Shown: piece after piece, positions 1 to 8,281 of the stretch | Layout of the letters: each line of letters starts with the position of its first letter | Numbering within the stretch: position 1 is the first letter of the stretch | IMG/VR virus record: IMGVR_UViG_3300025276_000158 | Location: 1 to 28,848 of that record | Origin: a virus | DNA length: 28,848 bases | Direction: 5' to 3' (one strand) | The notes under the pieces: generated by a model | Database searches by the model: none | Told to the model about the DNA's origin: nothing | Seen by the model: the letters and a program-made list of their open reading frames with translations, nothing else | Made by a program: the position numbers and the translations under genes

Positions 1-1923
1 TGAATTTACCGTTGTAGTCGTTCCATTTACTGTAAGGTCTCCTGCTATTGTAACATTTTGACCAAAGGACGCACCACCACTTCTGTTTAAAATTAAGGCT
101 GTAACATCTAGTGCATTTGCATCTGATGTTCTAAATACTATTGATTGAGTTACTGCTGCTTGGTCTATCCTTAAATCGCCTGTAATATTTTTTATAAAAC
201 CTGTTGAACCTGTATGAAATAATTGTAAATCATCTTGACTTCCTAGACTTATAACTGCACTATCAGGTACAGAAACACCTGTTGTAAATGCTCCGTTTCC
301 TGTTACTGATATACCTGTGCTTAAAGTTCTAAGTTTTTGAGAAGCATCATTATATAAAAAAACTGCACCATTTGCAAAGGCAGTAATCATAGGTTCTCCA
401 CCATTTGATTGAAGCCTAAACAAAGAACTTAAAACTTTTAAATCGCCTGTTCCTGTATCACTTATTATACTATCATTTCCATTATGAAATATCTCAAGTC
501 CATCGCTTGCAGTTCCATAAATAGACTTTACATTGTCATTATGAATAGTATCGCCAGTCATAGTTCCGCCAGTCAATGGAAGAAAAGAACCACCTGCGCC
601 AGTTATCGTGCCTGTAACTTCTAGGTTTCCTGTAACCTTTGCACCATCATTTAATGTTTCAATTCTTTTAGTTCCATCATAGAAAAATTCATTAGCACCA
701 TCTGCAAAGAAATTAGCCATAAATTCGCCTAGTCCTGTTTTTAAAAATCTAATGTTAGTAGAAGAAACCTTTAAATCTCCACCTGTACTTTGAATAAAAT
801 TATCAGAACCATCGTGATAAATCTGTAAGTCTTGACTTGTACCTATTCTAATTCTACTATTGTCTAATAAATCAATATTACCCCCTGTAACATCAACTCC
901 ATTTGTAACTTGAATAAAACCTGTTACTTTTGCACCTGTGTTTGTAGTTTCAAACTTTTTAGAACCATAATGATTTAATTCTACTGCACCATTTAAACCA
1001 TTCAATTTTAAATATGTTGCAACACCACCTGAACCATTATCTGTTCTTAATTCAATTTGACCACCATTTTGTTCATTAGAAAAATAGATATTTCCTGTTA
1101 AACTATTAAATACTGAATGATTCCCATCGTGGTCAATTTGCAAATCATTAGAATTACCCCAATAGCTGTGAACACCATCTCCGTGTAAAGTAGCACCTGT
1201 CATTGTTCCTCCTGCTAGTGGCAAGAATGAACCTCCTGCTCCTGTGATAGTTCCAGTCACGAGTAAATTACCTGTTACTTTAGAACCATCTGTTGTAGTT
1301 TCAAATCTTTTTACGTTATCGTAATATAATTCTACTGCTCCATCTTTATAAAAATGTGCCATAGGAGTTGCTCCACTACCGTCAGAAATAATGCTGACAC
1401 CTACTCCGTTTGAATCTAGCCATAACCTACCTGTTCCTGTATCTCTAACATAACTATTTGCAGAATCGTGATATATTTGTAAGTCAGAACTTACACCCAT
1501 TAAAATTCTGCTAGTATCTGTAAAAGTAATGTCATCCCCTGCACTTACTGCAATATCTTTTCCACTTGTTGTATTGCCAAACCCTAAAACCTCTGTTAAC
1601 GTATCTGTTTGTGAGAATTTAGTGTCTACGTAGAGCTTAACTGCTGCACTTGTAGGCACAGTAGTATCGTTATTAAAGTTTTCTATTCCATTAGCTGCTG
1701 TTACAAATTGCGTTATAGTAACGCCTGTGCCAGTATCTTTTAAAGAACCCCATTCTAGTACATTAGTAACCTTAAAGTCTCCTGCTGTATTTAAAAACAA
1801 GCCTGAGAGGTTACCAGCTCCATCAGTTAATTCTCTTAGAGTAGCTGAAAGCGCAGCGTTATCGATGGTTTTTAATAAACCGGGATAAGTTGCAGATATT
1901 TTAGTGTTAAATAGAGTTGCCAT
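1..1923 (-). CDS. Tail fibre / receptor-binding protein, partial (C-terminus off the left edge)
   Basis: This is an open frame of 641 codons from the ATG at 1923 to the window edge with no stop, so the C-terminus is missing. The N-terminus reads MATLFNTKISATYPGLLKTI. The body is built of repeats typical of fibre proteins of marine phages: about five copies of a DLQIYHDG-like motif (near 1480, 1140, 825, 500 and 230), RFETTTDGSKVTG-type linkers, and two copies of a segment containing GGSFLPLAGGTMTG. Such proteins form trimeric beta-rich fibres that contact the host surface. It is the last gene seen of the virion block and follows the connector gene and a 34-aa ORF. The repeats and the position support the call; the receptor is unknown. 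Confidence 0.85.
   Translation of the reverse strand, partial: MATLFNTKISATYPGLLKTIDNAALSATLRELTDGAGNLSGLFLNTAGDFKVTNVLEWGSLKDTGTGVTITQFVTAANGIENFNNDTTVPTSAAVKLYVDTKFSQTDTLTEVLGFGNTTSGKDIAVSAGDDITFTDTSRILMGVSSDLQIYHDSANSYVRDTGTGRLWLDSNGVGVSIISDGSGATPMAHFYKDGAVELYYDNVKRFETTTDGSKVTGNLLVTGTITGAGGSFLPLAGGTMTGATLHGDGVHSYWGNSNDLQIDHDGNHSVFNSLTGNIYFSNEQNGGQIELRTDNGSGGVATYLKLNGLNGAVELNHYGSKKFETTNTGAKVTGFIQVTNGVDVTGGNIDLLDNSRIRIGTSQDLQIYHDGSDNFIQSTGGDLKVSSTNIRFLKTGLGEFMANFFADGANEFFYDGTKRIETLNDGAKVTGNLEVTGTITGAGGSFLPLTGGTMTGDTIHNDNVKSIYGTASDGLEIFHNGNDSIISDTGTGDLKVLSSLFRLQSNGGEPMITAFANGAVFLYNDASQKLRTLSTGISVTGNGAFTTGVSVPDSAVISLGSQDDLQLFHTGSTGFIKNITGDLRIDQAAVTQSIVFRTSDANALDVTALILNRSGGASFGQNVTIAGDLTVNGTTTTVNS
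559..1290 (-). repeat. Duplicated fibre module inside the tail-fibre gene
   Basis: The segments 1201-1290 and 559-648 encode near-identical blocks (KVTGNLxVTGTITGAGG, then SFLPLxGGTMTG). They are 642 nt (214 codons) apart and in the same frame. Between them lie the DLQIYHDG-type motifs. This indicates growth of the fibre shaft by duplication of a module of about 214 aa. Confidence 0.75.
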
Positions 1924-2011
1924 TCTTTAAATTTTTTGTTTTATTATTTTCAATTTTTTTTAGAAAAACTTTTAACTTTTCTATATTTTTTTGTTTCACT
2001 TTATACTTCAT
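1907..2011 (-). CDS. Lysine-rich 34-aa microprotein
   Basis: This ORF runs from an ATG at 2011 to a TAA at 1907-1909 and encodes MKYKVKQKNIEKLKVF followed by a basic tail. Its ATG overlaps the TGA of the upstream connector gene as ATGA, the coupling used throughout this genome, and its end overlaps the fibre start by 17 nt. It fills what would otherwise be the gap before the fibre gene. It has no Cys and no membrane segment, and no family is recognised. The AT-rich composition could produce such an ORF by chance, so the confidence is moderate. Confidence 0.45.
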   Translation of the reverse strand: MKYKVKQKNIEKLKVFLKKIENNKTKNLKNGNSI

Positions 2012-2517
2012 AATACCCACCCATTAAATGTAGCATCATAACTAGGGTATATATCATCGTTACTGTTGTTTGTGTACTCAGGATAAGTGGTTTGATTAAA
2101 GCTCATGAAATCAATAAACCTTCTTGAATACCATTCTGCGTTAGTTCTTGCTTTTTCTGTTAAAAAATCTACTTCTTCCTTACTTACTGTATCTGCGTTC
2201 TCGCTTCGGTGTTTATACATTCCGCCGTTACGTATTTGATATGCCGAAAATGGAATATAATCTACCTGAGAAAACCAAATAAGCATAGGTACTACATAAT
2301 CATCTAATAGCTTTTTCCATCTAGCGTTAGCTGGCAAATCAATACCTGTTACTATTGCTGCTGTAAGTGCTTCATACATTTTTGTTCCTAAGTAGTTTTG
2401 GATATGAATTTCCTGCGCCAATTTAATGAATTGTATATACTTATCCGTATCCACATTTCCATCGATAATTGAGTTTCTAACTAAATCTGTTCTATTTATA
2501 AAAAGTACTGTTGCCAT
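2008..2517 (-). CDS. Putative head-tail connector (DUF6712-like)
   Basis: This is a soluble protein of 169 aa. Its N-terminus contains LFINRTDLVRNSIIDGNVD and an AQEIHIQNYLGTKMYEAL stretch. The C-terminal part contains EWYSRRFIDFMSFN and a region rich in Asn, Asp and Tyr. It resembles a family common in Bacteroidota phages (DUF6712, by my recollection) that lies next to portal or capsid genes and is thought to act as an adaptor or head-completion protein. It starts 3 nt after the portal stop in the same transcription unit. The structural role is inferred from family and position. Confidence 0.65.
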   Translation of the reverse strand: MATVLFINRTDLVRNSIIDGNVDTDKYIQFIKLAQEIHIQNYLGTKMYEALTAAIVTGIDLPANARWKKLLDDYVVPMLIWFSQVDYIPFSAYQIRNGGMYKHRSENADTVSKEEVDFLTEKARTNAEWYSRRFIDFMSFNQTTYPEYTNNSNDDIYPSYDATFNGWVL

Positions 2518-2520
2518 AAT

Positions 2521-4650
2521 TTATTCGCCTTGAGGGTTTCCGGGCAAAAAGCCCTTATTTGGTAAGTTTCTAGGTTGTATTGATACCTGATAAGGGTTAG
2601 TTACTTTATAACCTAATATAGCCGCCTGTCTAGTGCCTATAATATCCTGTGCATCTTTAGTATTTATCTTAGCTAGCTTGCTTTTATATGTCACTCTTCG
2701 CCATGAATGATGACAGTTACCACCGCCTTTGTATAGCCAAATAGAATAGGTGTTTGCACCCTCAGGGCCCCATCCGGGATTTACCTTTTGTGTGCCCATT
2801 GCTACTATATCTTTTTTACGGTATAATTTGTTAGCCCCTTTCATAGCCCTGCAAAACTTTCTAGCATTTGCTCCTACACTTCTTGGGCTGTAATAGTATC
2901 TAACTCTAAAATAGTTATCGCCTATCTTTTTATCCTGCGCTGATTTAGTGTTTGGGTATGCGCTACCAGTACTTACTACAAATTTCCATATCTTACCTAG
3001 AAGAGATAATTTCTCTTGGCTCTGAGAGTTTAATTCGTGTATAACCTCATCTATTTTATCATCCTTTTCGTAGTCTACAGCTTGGTCATATATGGCTTCC
3101 CACTCGTTTTCGTTTATATCTTCCCCTAGAGCTATTAACTTAGCCGCTACTTCTGCATCATCATCCTGCTCATCTGCTGAACAACAAAGCCTATCTACAT
3201 TAGAAAGCTTTACACAGTTAGGTACTTCTTTACCATCTTTTATCTTAGTGCCGTACTGCTCGTAACCATCCCAGCATGGTGCTTTTAACTCTGTATGATT
3301 TTCACAAGGCATAAAATAAACATCGCCTTCAATGTTCATTTCATGAAAACCTTCACAACCCATTTCATCAGCCTTAGCTATTGCTTCTTCCTTAGTTTCG
3401 TAAGCCTCTTTTCCATCAATAGTTTTAAGCTCTATTTTAGATAACTTACTTTCCATTTCAATACCAGTTTCCTCTTCTATTGTTTCTTTATCCTGTATTG
3501 AGCTATCAACTTCGGTAAACTCTAAGGGCTGTAACGTTGTAAAGTATAGGTTTAAGCTTATATCGTTGTATGATAGTAGTTTATCAAAGGAATCTATTAA
3601 AAGCTCTTGAAAAGGCCTTATAACAGTATTGTCCATTAATAAGCTAGCAGTTTTTATTTCATCTGAATTACTTGAAAAACCTGAGCTAGTTCTAATTCCT
3701 AATAAAAAAGGGCTTACAACCCTATGGGCTACCTGTATTTTAGATTGTGATTCTTCACTCAAGAACTGATACTGGTTATGAGCATCAGATAACTGTACTG
3801 GCGTTATCTCAGCTTGCGCCTCCTTGTTATCATTAAAACTTAGTATGAATTTACCTGCATTACTAGAGCCTGAAAACTTCTGTGCTATTTTTGTCTCTAT
3901 TAATTTGCGTTCTTCTTGATTAGGTGTTCCATTATTAAAGTTAATTAACATGCTGGGACTCAGGCCATTAAGGATATTGTTAAGATGGTAGTTTGATACT
4001 TCCTCTTCTAGCTCAGCGTATTGTAATCCGCCTTGATAATCGACAGGACTATAGTAATAAAACCCTGATTTATAAGGTTTTATGTATAAAATTTCTATAT
4101 TATCTTTAGACATACCGTAAGCTGGTATTCTTAAAGGCACATCACTACGCTTTATATTAACCCAGTCTTTAAAGTAATAGTAAGCTGGTATATCTCCATC
4201 ATCATTACACTTTTCAGCCCTTAGCGTTTCTATTGGCATGTGTTCGATTTGAGCAATACGTTTTTTGTCTTTAGTGTAAATAACCTGAACAGCGCATTGG
4301 CCCATTAATTTAAGGTCATAACACAATTTTCGCACTACATCTTTTTTAAACAAAGAAATCATTTGTGCGTACTCGTTTGGCCTACGGTTTCCATCTGTAG
4401 CGTTTAAGCCCTTACCATAAATAGCCTGAGAAATTCCGTTAACGGCTGCGTTATTTGTTGGACTACCATTATACCTATCTATCAGGTACTGAAAATAGTT
4501 GTTATCTGCGCCATATTCTATCCAGTCTTTTCCATTAACCTCTTTTATTTCAGGGCTCGTATAGGTGCTTAAATTAACAAAGCCAAACTGCGATATATTT
4601 TGGGCCTTTTTAAATTGCCCTTTGTTATCTCTTAATCTTGTTTTTTTCAT
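2521..4650 (-). CDS. Phage portal protein with long C-terminal extension
   Basis: A protein of 709 aa, far longer than usual portals (about 450-550 aa). Residues 1-380 look like a portal core: the N-terminal WIEYGADNNYFQYLIDRYNG, a central all-helical region and AHRVVSPFLLGIRTSSGFS at 309-325. Residues about 410-480 form a Cys-containing module (CENHTELKAPCWDGYEQYG) joined through an acidic linker (494-540) to a C-terminal domain, about 570-670. That domain carries Cys600, GWGPEGANTYSIWLYKGGG and CHHSW (646-650), a block that recurs in Bacteroidota phage portal-region proteins and may be a morphogenesis or metal-binding module. The portal is the dodecameric head vertex through which terminase pumps DNA. 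The start overlaps the upstream stop as ATGA. Confidence 0.8.
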   Translation of the reverse strand: MKKTRLRDNKGQFKKAQNISQFGFVNLSTYTSPEIKEVNGKDWIEYGADNNYFQYLIDRYNGSPTNNAAVNGISQAIYGKGLNATDGNRRPNEYAQMISLFKKDVVRKLCYDLKLMGQCAVQVIYTKDKKRIAQIEHMPIETLRAEKCNDDGDIPAYYYFKDWVNIKRSDVPLRIPAYGMSKDNIEILYIKPYKSGFYYYSPVDYQGGLQYAELEEEVSNYHLNNILNGLSPSMLINFNNGTPNQEERKLIETKIAQKFSGSSNAGKFILSFNDNKEAQAEITPVQLSDAHNQYQFLSEESQSKIQVAHRVVSPFLLGIRTSSGFSSNSDEIKTASLLMDNTVIRPFQELLIDSFDKLLSYNDISLNLYFTTLQPLEFTEVDSSIQDKETIEEETGIEMESKLSKIELKTIDGKEAYETKEEAIAKADEMGCEGFHEMNIEGDVYFMPCENHTELKAPCWDGYEQYGTKIKDGKEVPNCVKLSNVDRLCCSADEQDDDAEVAAKLIALGEDINENEWEAIYDQAVDYEKDDKIDEVIHELNSQSQEKLSLLGKIWKFVVSTGSAYPNTKSAQDKKIGDNYFRVRYYYSPRSVGANARKFCRAMKGANKLYRKKDIVAMGTQKVNPGWGPEGANTYSIWLYKGGGNCHHSWRRVTYKSKLAKINTKDAQDIIGTRQAAILGYKVTNPYQVSIQPRNLPNKGFLPGNPQGE

Positions 4651-5081
4651 CTTACTGTATAAGTATTATTAAAACCGTTATAGTACGTGTACTGGCCCTT
4701 ATTTAAATCGTAATGGTCGTTATCATTTAGCTGGTCTATATCTTGGTCTGTGCAAAAGATTCTATCTCTATATATATCTTCTTTAAAACCTGAATCTATT
4801 TGCCATAAAATATCATATAAATTCCAAAAACTATTGTTTGTATTCCAAAAATTATAATCTATAAATAAATATAAATCGTAAAAATGTGCCTCAACTAAAA
4901 CAGGATTAAATATCCTATTAATCTGCAAGTAGTTTCCTACAGTAGTTCCCGTTTGATTTAGATAATCAACTGTAACATTTGTACTATCATCCCTTACTCT
5001 TAAAGTAAAGGAACTATCATCATACTGTCTAGGTATAACTGAAAAGGTTTGAGCCGCTGCTGTAGTAGTTAAAATTATCAT
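4647..5081 (-). CDS. Phage structural protein of unknown role, upstream of portal
   Basis: A protein of 144 aa with a beta-rich N-terminal half (TTTAAAQTFSVIPRQYDD, then a FNPVLVEAHFYDLYLFID region) and a Tyr/Asn/Asp-rich tail. Similar short proteins sit near portal and connector genes in Bacteroidota phages, but I know no defined function. It is the first gene of a transcription unit: an ACGTTATATA element lies 5 nt upstream of its ATG and a terminator closes the previous unit. It overlaps the portal gene as ATGA. A virion or neck role is inferred from context only. Confidence 0.6.
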   Translation of the reverse strand: MIILTTTAAAQTFSVIPRQYDDSSFTLRVRDDSTNVTVDYLNQTGTTVGNYLQINRIFNPVLVEAHFYDLYLFIDYNFWNTNNSFWNLYDILWQIDSGFKEDIYRDRIFCTDQDIDQLNDNDHYDLNKGQYTYYNGFNNTYTVR

Positions 5082-5086
5082 ACACT

Positions 5087-5116
5087 TATATAACGTAAAA
5101 TAATACCTTATTTGTA
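5087..5116 (-). promoter_or_regulatory. Putative phage late promoter element, copy 1
   Basis: The sense strand shows TACAAA, 14 nt, then ACGTTATATA, ending 5 nt before the ATG at 5081. It shares both boxes and the 20-nt phase with four other copies in the window. It follows directly after an intrinsic terminator (5130-5159), as expected for a fresh start of transcription. It does not match the host TAnnTTTG box. Confidence 0.65.
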
Positions 5117-5129
5117 GAAGTGTCCACTC

Positions 5130-5159
5130 AAAAAAAAAGCACCCTTTAAAAGAGTGCTT
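5130..5159 (-). terminator. Intrinsic terminator after the capsid/tube unit
   Basis: Sense strand: a GC-containing hairpin with arms AAGCACTCT and GGGTGCTT (one G-T wobble) and a short A/T loop, followed by a run of about ten T. It begins 24 nt after the stop of the 180-aa protein gene and precedes the next promoter element. Confidence 0.85.
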
Positions 5160-5182
5160 AATTTTCTAACTAAAAACAAAGA

Positions 5183-5725
5183 TTATGGTTGTACCGGTGG
5201 TGCGGTAAGTGTTGGGTCAATCTGTTCTGAATCCCCAGTAACTCCAGCTGATAAGAAATACGGTGCGTACTCTTCTAAGCCTTCAAACGTTAAAGTGAAT
5301 CCTGATAAATCTCCAGCAGCTGCGCCTGTAACAACAGTTCCGCCAGTGCATTCCATTCCATTTTCATAACCACAAAGGAAAGTATTTCCGTAGTAATCTT
5401 CTACAGCTATATACGGTCTAGCTACTGCTAGTGTTTGTAACTCGTGCTGTGTTTTAGCATCTAGGAATGTAAGTGTTAAATTTAAAGTTTGTGTGTAGAA
5501 AGTTGTTCCGTTTTCTCTTGAGCTTGTAACCGTAGTTTCAAGAGATGAATTTCCTTTTACATCAAATTCGAACCAAGTTGGACTACCTGCTACAGTAGCT
5601 TCCCTAGTTGTTCCATCAACTGTAATAGCTGTAAGTGTACCGAAGTCTGCGAAATACGCAGCTTTGATTCCGCCGAAAGCTGATTTACAGGGTAATTTTC
5701 TACCAGTCGTAAGTAAACATGCCAT
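5183..5725 (-). CDS. Putative major tail tube or tube-like structural protein
   Basis: A protein of 180 aa, mostly beta-prone, with Thr- and Gly-rich strands. It begins MACLLTTGRKLPCKSAFGGI. A central segment contains FYTQTLNLTLTFLDAKTQHE and a late segment contains GFTLTFEGLEEYAPYF, followed by a Pro/Thr tail. It lies immediately downstream of the capsid gene and is followed by a terminator, so it ends the capsid transcription unit and is probably made in large amounts. Fold and position suggest a tail tube or other abundant virion protein. I see no motif that decides between tube and decoration protein. Confidence 0.55.
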   Translation of the reverse strand: MACLLTTGRKLPCKSAFGGIKAAYFADFGTLTAITVDGTTREATVAGSPTWFEFDVKGNSSLETTVTSSRENGTTFYTQTLNLTLTFLDAKTQHELQTLAVARPYIAVEDYYGNTFLCGYENGMECTGGTVVTGAAAGDLSGFTLTFEGLEEYAPYFLSAGVTGDSEQIDPTLTAPPVQP

Positions 5726-5751
5726 TTTTTTTATATTTTTTTTAACTATTA

Positions 5752-5779
5752 GAGTATTAGTTTTTTACACCTAATACCC
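5752..5779 (-). repeat. Inverted repeat in the leader of the tube-like gene
   Basis: Arms GGGTATTAG and CTAATACTC (sense strand, one G-T pair) enclose a 10-nt loop in the 74-nt gap between capsid and tube-like genes. No T-run follows on the sense strand, so it is not a standard terminator. It could be an mRNA-stabilising or processing hairpin that raises expression of the second gene. Confidence 0.5.
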
Positions 5780-5799
5780 TTTTAGTTGATTAATTAATT

Positions 5800-6783
5800 T
5801 TAAGCGTACTCTACAATATCAGAAGCAATTCCAAACTGTACCGAAGAAGTAAATCTCATTACCATTCTTACATTATTCGAAGCATCTAAATCTTGCATGT
5901 CTAAAACCTTGACAGCATTTGTATCATTAAGAAGCCCAGTTCCGAAATAAAGATTGCTACGTTGTGCAGCGTAAATTTTGTTTGGCGATAATCCCGGACA
6001 AACAAATATCTTAACCCCATTTACTGTTAGTGAACCGTTGTTCCACCATTGAGTTCCCATATTGTTCACACCATTAGCACCTAATCCTGCTGCGGCAAAT
6101 CCGCCTAAGGCCTGCACATAATATTTTGCAGCTGCACTTCCGATATAAACGAATAGGTCTTCCTTACCATATAATGCACCCGGAATAGCATCGACAACTT
6201 TAGATAATTCTGCAATAATATTCCCTGCATTTAACCCACCACCAACTGCTGCTACTTGCTGAGCTGCGGGAATATCTCCTGCTGCTGCTGAAGCTGCAAT
6301 TAATTTTTCAAATCCATCAAAAGAATTAACTCCTGCTGCACCTCCTGTGTCTCCCTGCCAAATACAAATTTCTGTGTTTTGTGCTACCTCAGATGCAACG
6401 TGTGCAATTAAGAAGTCAGAAAATTTAGGTGGTAAAGATTGTCCTAAACCAAATCCCATTTGCTGAGATTCCCAGTCATTTACAAAATCATATTTACATA
6501 ATTGTAGATTGACTTGTAGTTCAACGGGCTGAATTATACGCTCTGTAAGTGTTACAGAACTGTTAGGTGTAAAGTCACATGATGCTGGGCTAACTAAAGC
6601 ACCAGTAGCAAGTTTCTTAATTACCTCTTTGTAAGCGATGTTCGCTTTTACTGTGATACCACCGTCATCGATTGTGCTCGCTGACAATAATGCTGCAGCG
6701 ATGTATTCACCGGCAAATTGACCGGCATAAGTCGTCGTAATATTTACCGCAGTCGCTAATTTTACATTGTTAAGATTGCTCAT
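5800..6783 (-). CDS. Major capsid protein, HK97-fold type
   Basis: A protein of 327 aa, the usual size for an HK97-type shell protein. It has an N-terminal region followed by a long Ala/Gly-rich centre (GDIPAAQQVAAVGGGLNAGN around 169-188). Near the C-terminus it has the typical hexamer-contact pattern LTVNGVKIFVCPGLSPNKIY and YFGTGLLNDTNAVKVLDMQD. It follows the protease-like and acidic scaffold-like genes, the standard head-gene neighbourhood. No long N-terminal delta domain is obvious, in line with a separate scaffold. The call rests on size, pattern and context. Confidence 0.8.
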   Translation of the reverse strand: MSNLNNVKLATAVNITTTYAGQFAGEYIAAALLSASTIDDGGITVKANIAYKEVIKKLATGALVSPASCDFTPNSSVTLTERIIQPVELQVNLQLCKYDFVNDWESQQMGFGLGQSLPPKFSDFLIAHVASEVAQNTEICIWQGDTGGAAGVNSFDGFEKLIAASAAAGDIPAAQQVAAVGGGLNAGNIIAELSKVVDAIPGALYGKEDLFVYIGSAAAKYYVQALGGFAAAGLGANGVNNMGTQWWNNGSLTVNGVKIFVCPGLSPNKIYAAQRSNLYFGTGLLNDTNAVKVLDMQDLDASNNVRMVMRFTSSVQFGIASDIVEYA

Positions 6784-6790
6784 TTTTTTT

Positions 6791-7441
6791 TTATTTATTT
6801 AATTTATTTAATACTCTATCTAGTGTCGTGCTAAATTTACCTTTTGCAAATTCAACTTTTTTAGTTTGGCTTACAGCTTCCGGATTATGTTTAATTGGCT
6901 TAGCTGCTGGCTCTTCTGAAAACTCTTCTTTTATAGTACGAGATTTAGGCTGTCTTGAAATTTCCTCTTCCATTTCTACCTCTTTTTCTTCTTCTACCTC
7001 TTCTACCTCTTCCATTTTAGATTCCTTATCTCCTTTTAAATCAGCGATAGCATCTTCTAAGTTTTGAATTTTAGCTTCCATCTCTTTAAAAGAGTCCTTA
7101 GTAACATAGTTACCTTCATCAGCCATTTCTTTTTCATCGTAACCTAAATCAGAGGTAATTTCTTCCCCCTCTTCGGTTTCCTTTTGTGGTGCTTCATCAG
7201 CTACTTCTCTAACATCTCCAATAATTCCTTCCTCAGCAACTACAACTAAACGACCATCTTCTAAAAGATATTCTCCTACTGGCATCGCTACTTTTTCATC
7301 ATCTGTTACGATAAAGAGTTCTTTACCTTTTTCAAAAGATTCAGCACTAACTAGAGTGCCATTTTCTAACTTCATTTCTTCAAGTTTTACCTCGATATTT
7401 AGAAGTGTTTTAATTTGATTTAACATTTCGGTTGATTTCAT
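6791..7441 (-). CDS. Acidic scaffold-like protein
   Basis: A protein of 216 aa. The first ~75 residues form a small beta domain (KLENGTLVSAESFEKGKELF, then PVGEYLLEDGRLVVVAEEG) seen in scaffold-region proteins of Bacteroidota phages. Next come a Glu-rich region and a coiled coil (DSFKEMEAKIQNLEDAIADL), with strings of Glu around 145-160. The C-terminus is basic (KFSTTLDRVLNKLNK), as expected for a scaffold tail that binds the inner capsid surface. It is encoded directly before the capsid gene and after the protease-like gene and a 53-aa ORF. It has its own ACGTTATATA element 6 nt upstream of the ATG. Confidence 0.65.
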   Translation of the reverse strand: MKSTEMLNQIKTLLNIEVKLEEMKLENGTLVSAESFEKGKELFIVTDDEKVAMPVGEYLLEDGRLVVVAEEGIIGDVREVADEAPQKETEEGEEITSDLGYDEKEMADEGNYVTKDSFKEMEAKIQNLEDAIADLKGDKESKMEEVEEVEEEKEVEMEEEISRQPKSRTIKEEFSEEPAAKPIKHNPEAVSQTKKVEFAKGKFSTTLDRVLNKLNK

Positions 7442-7447
7442 ATTATA

Positions 7448-7477
7448 TATATAACGGTTATTAATTCTAATTTTGTA
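7448..7477 (-). promoter_or_regulatory. Putative phage late promoter element, copy 2
   Basis: Sense strand: TACAAA, 14 nt, then CCGTTATATA, six nt before the ATG at 7441. This copy has C instead of A in the first position of the second box. It would drive the scaffold, capsid and tube-like genes. Confidence 0.6.
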
Positions 7478-7484
7478 TTTTCAG

Positions 7485-7646
7485 TTATGTTCTTGTTATA
7501 ACACCTATGCCCTGAGCCCTCACAGAGCCGTCACAGCACTTAATAGAATACTTGTTAGTATCCCAGCACAAACAGGCTCTACTGCTTCCTGTAGGGCTTG
7601 TACGGCTTGGTATAAAAGTACCTTTGTTTTTATTATTATTTCCCAT
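7485..7646 (-). CDS. Cys-rich 53-aa phage microprotein
   Basis: ATG at 7646, TAA at 7485-7487. The protein begins MGNNNKNKGTFIPSRTS and has a CLC motif at residues 25-27 and a CC pair at 37-38 (KYSIKCCDGSVRAQGIG). The four Cys could bind a metal. Tiny proteins with this SRACLC...YSIKCCDGS...QGIG pattern recur in Bacteroidota phage genomes, by my recollection, with no known function. It overlaps the end of the protease-like gene by 11 nt and is followed by the promoter element of the scaffold unit. A plus-strand frame over the same interval is best read as its shadow. Confidence 0.7.
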   Translation of the reverse strand: MGNNNKNKGTFIPSRTSPTGSSRACLCWDTNKYSIKCCDGSVRAQGIGVITRT

Positions 7647-8247
7647 AATTATCAGCAGTTAATATTTCTTTAATTTTATTTAAAATTTTATCCTCTTTTG
7701 ATAAATCTTCTAGTACAGCCTCTTTGGGCCTTTCCATTTTATCAGCAAAATAACCCTCAATCGAGAATCCTTTTACTTTATTTGTTTTGACGTATTCCTG
7801 CCAAATTTCTTCATTATTTACTTTCACTGCACCCATCCAAGTTCCTACAGGAACATCTAATCCGTACTTTCTGGATTTATCCTGTGTTTCACTTTCAACA
7901 ATCCAGCTCTCGACTAATGTCAAACCACTCAAGGTCTGGTCATGTTCGAGAGTCGAGTTGTTTTGATAACCTTTTTTTAAATACATCTGTGATGCTTTTA
8001 CTATGGTATCTTTAGAGAAGAATATATAATATTCATCCCCCTCAGGGCCTTTCCTGAATATTGGCTTATTAGGTATCAATAAAGCACCTAATAAAATTCT
8101 TTTTTCTTTATCAATCTCAGCTAGTTTAACCTCTTGATTATTTAAGGCTACAAAATCAGACTCAATTGCAGGGCTCTCTACTATTGAGATAGCTTCGATT
8201 CCTGATTCCTCTTGTTCCTCATCTAGTATTAATTCTATTATCTTCAT
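7636..8247 (-). CDS. XkdF-like prohead protease candidate
   Basis: A protein of 203 aa resembling the PBSX XkdF / phage prohead protease group. The N-terminus has IEAISIVESPAIESDF, the usual opening of these proteins. Candidate catalytic residues are His102 in STLEHDQTL and Ser162 in GFSIEGYF. The strand VESWIVES (112-119) lies between them. These proteases cleave scaffold and capsid delta regions during head maturation. The gene precedes the scaffold-like and capsid genes and has an ACGTTATATA element 3 nt upstream of its ATG. Confidence 0.7.
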   Translation of the reverse strand: MKIIELILDEEQEESGIEAISIVESPAIESDFVALNNQEVKLAEIDKEKRILLGALLIPNKPIFRKGPEGDEYYIFFSKDTIVKASQMYLKKGYQNNSTLEHDQTLSGLTLVESWIVESETQDKSRKYGLDVPVGTWMGAVKVNNEEIWQEYVKTNKVKGFSIEGYFADKMERPKEAVLEDLSKEDKILNKIKEILTADNYGK

Positions 8248-8250
8248 AAC

Positions 8251-8280
8251 TATATAACGTTTTTAAAATTCAATTTTGTA
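8251..8280 (-). promoter_or_regulatory. Putative phage late promoter element, copy 3
   Basis: Sense strand: TACAAA, 14 nt, then ACGTTATATA, three nt before the ATG at 8247. It lies wholly in the 34-nt gap after the tape-measure stop at 8282. Confidence 0.65.
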
Positions 8281-8281
8281 T

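Noticed and set aside
1-1923. Repeats in the left 1.9 kb as a CRISPR or integron array
   Set aside because: The similar segments are in-frame protein repeats of a fibre gene with unequal spacing and no conserved short direct repeat.
5752-5779. Inverted repeat as a terminator for the capsid gene
   Set aside because: No T-run follows on the transcribed strand, and the tube-like gene downstream has no promoter of its own.
7473-7673. 66-aa plus-strand frame over the protease-scaffold gap
   Set aside because: The minus-strand 53-aa frame has a recognisable Cys motif, gene coupling and the right direction; the plus frame has none of these.
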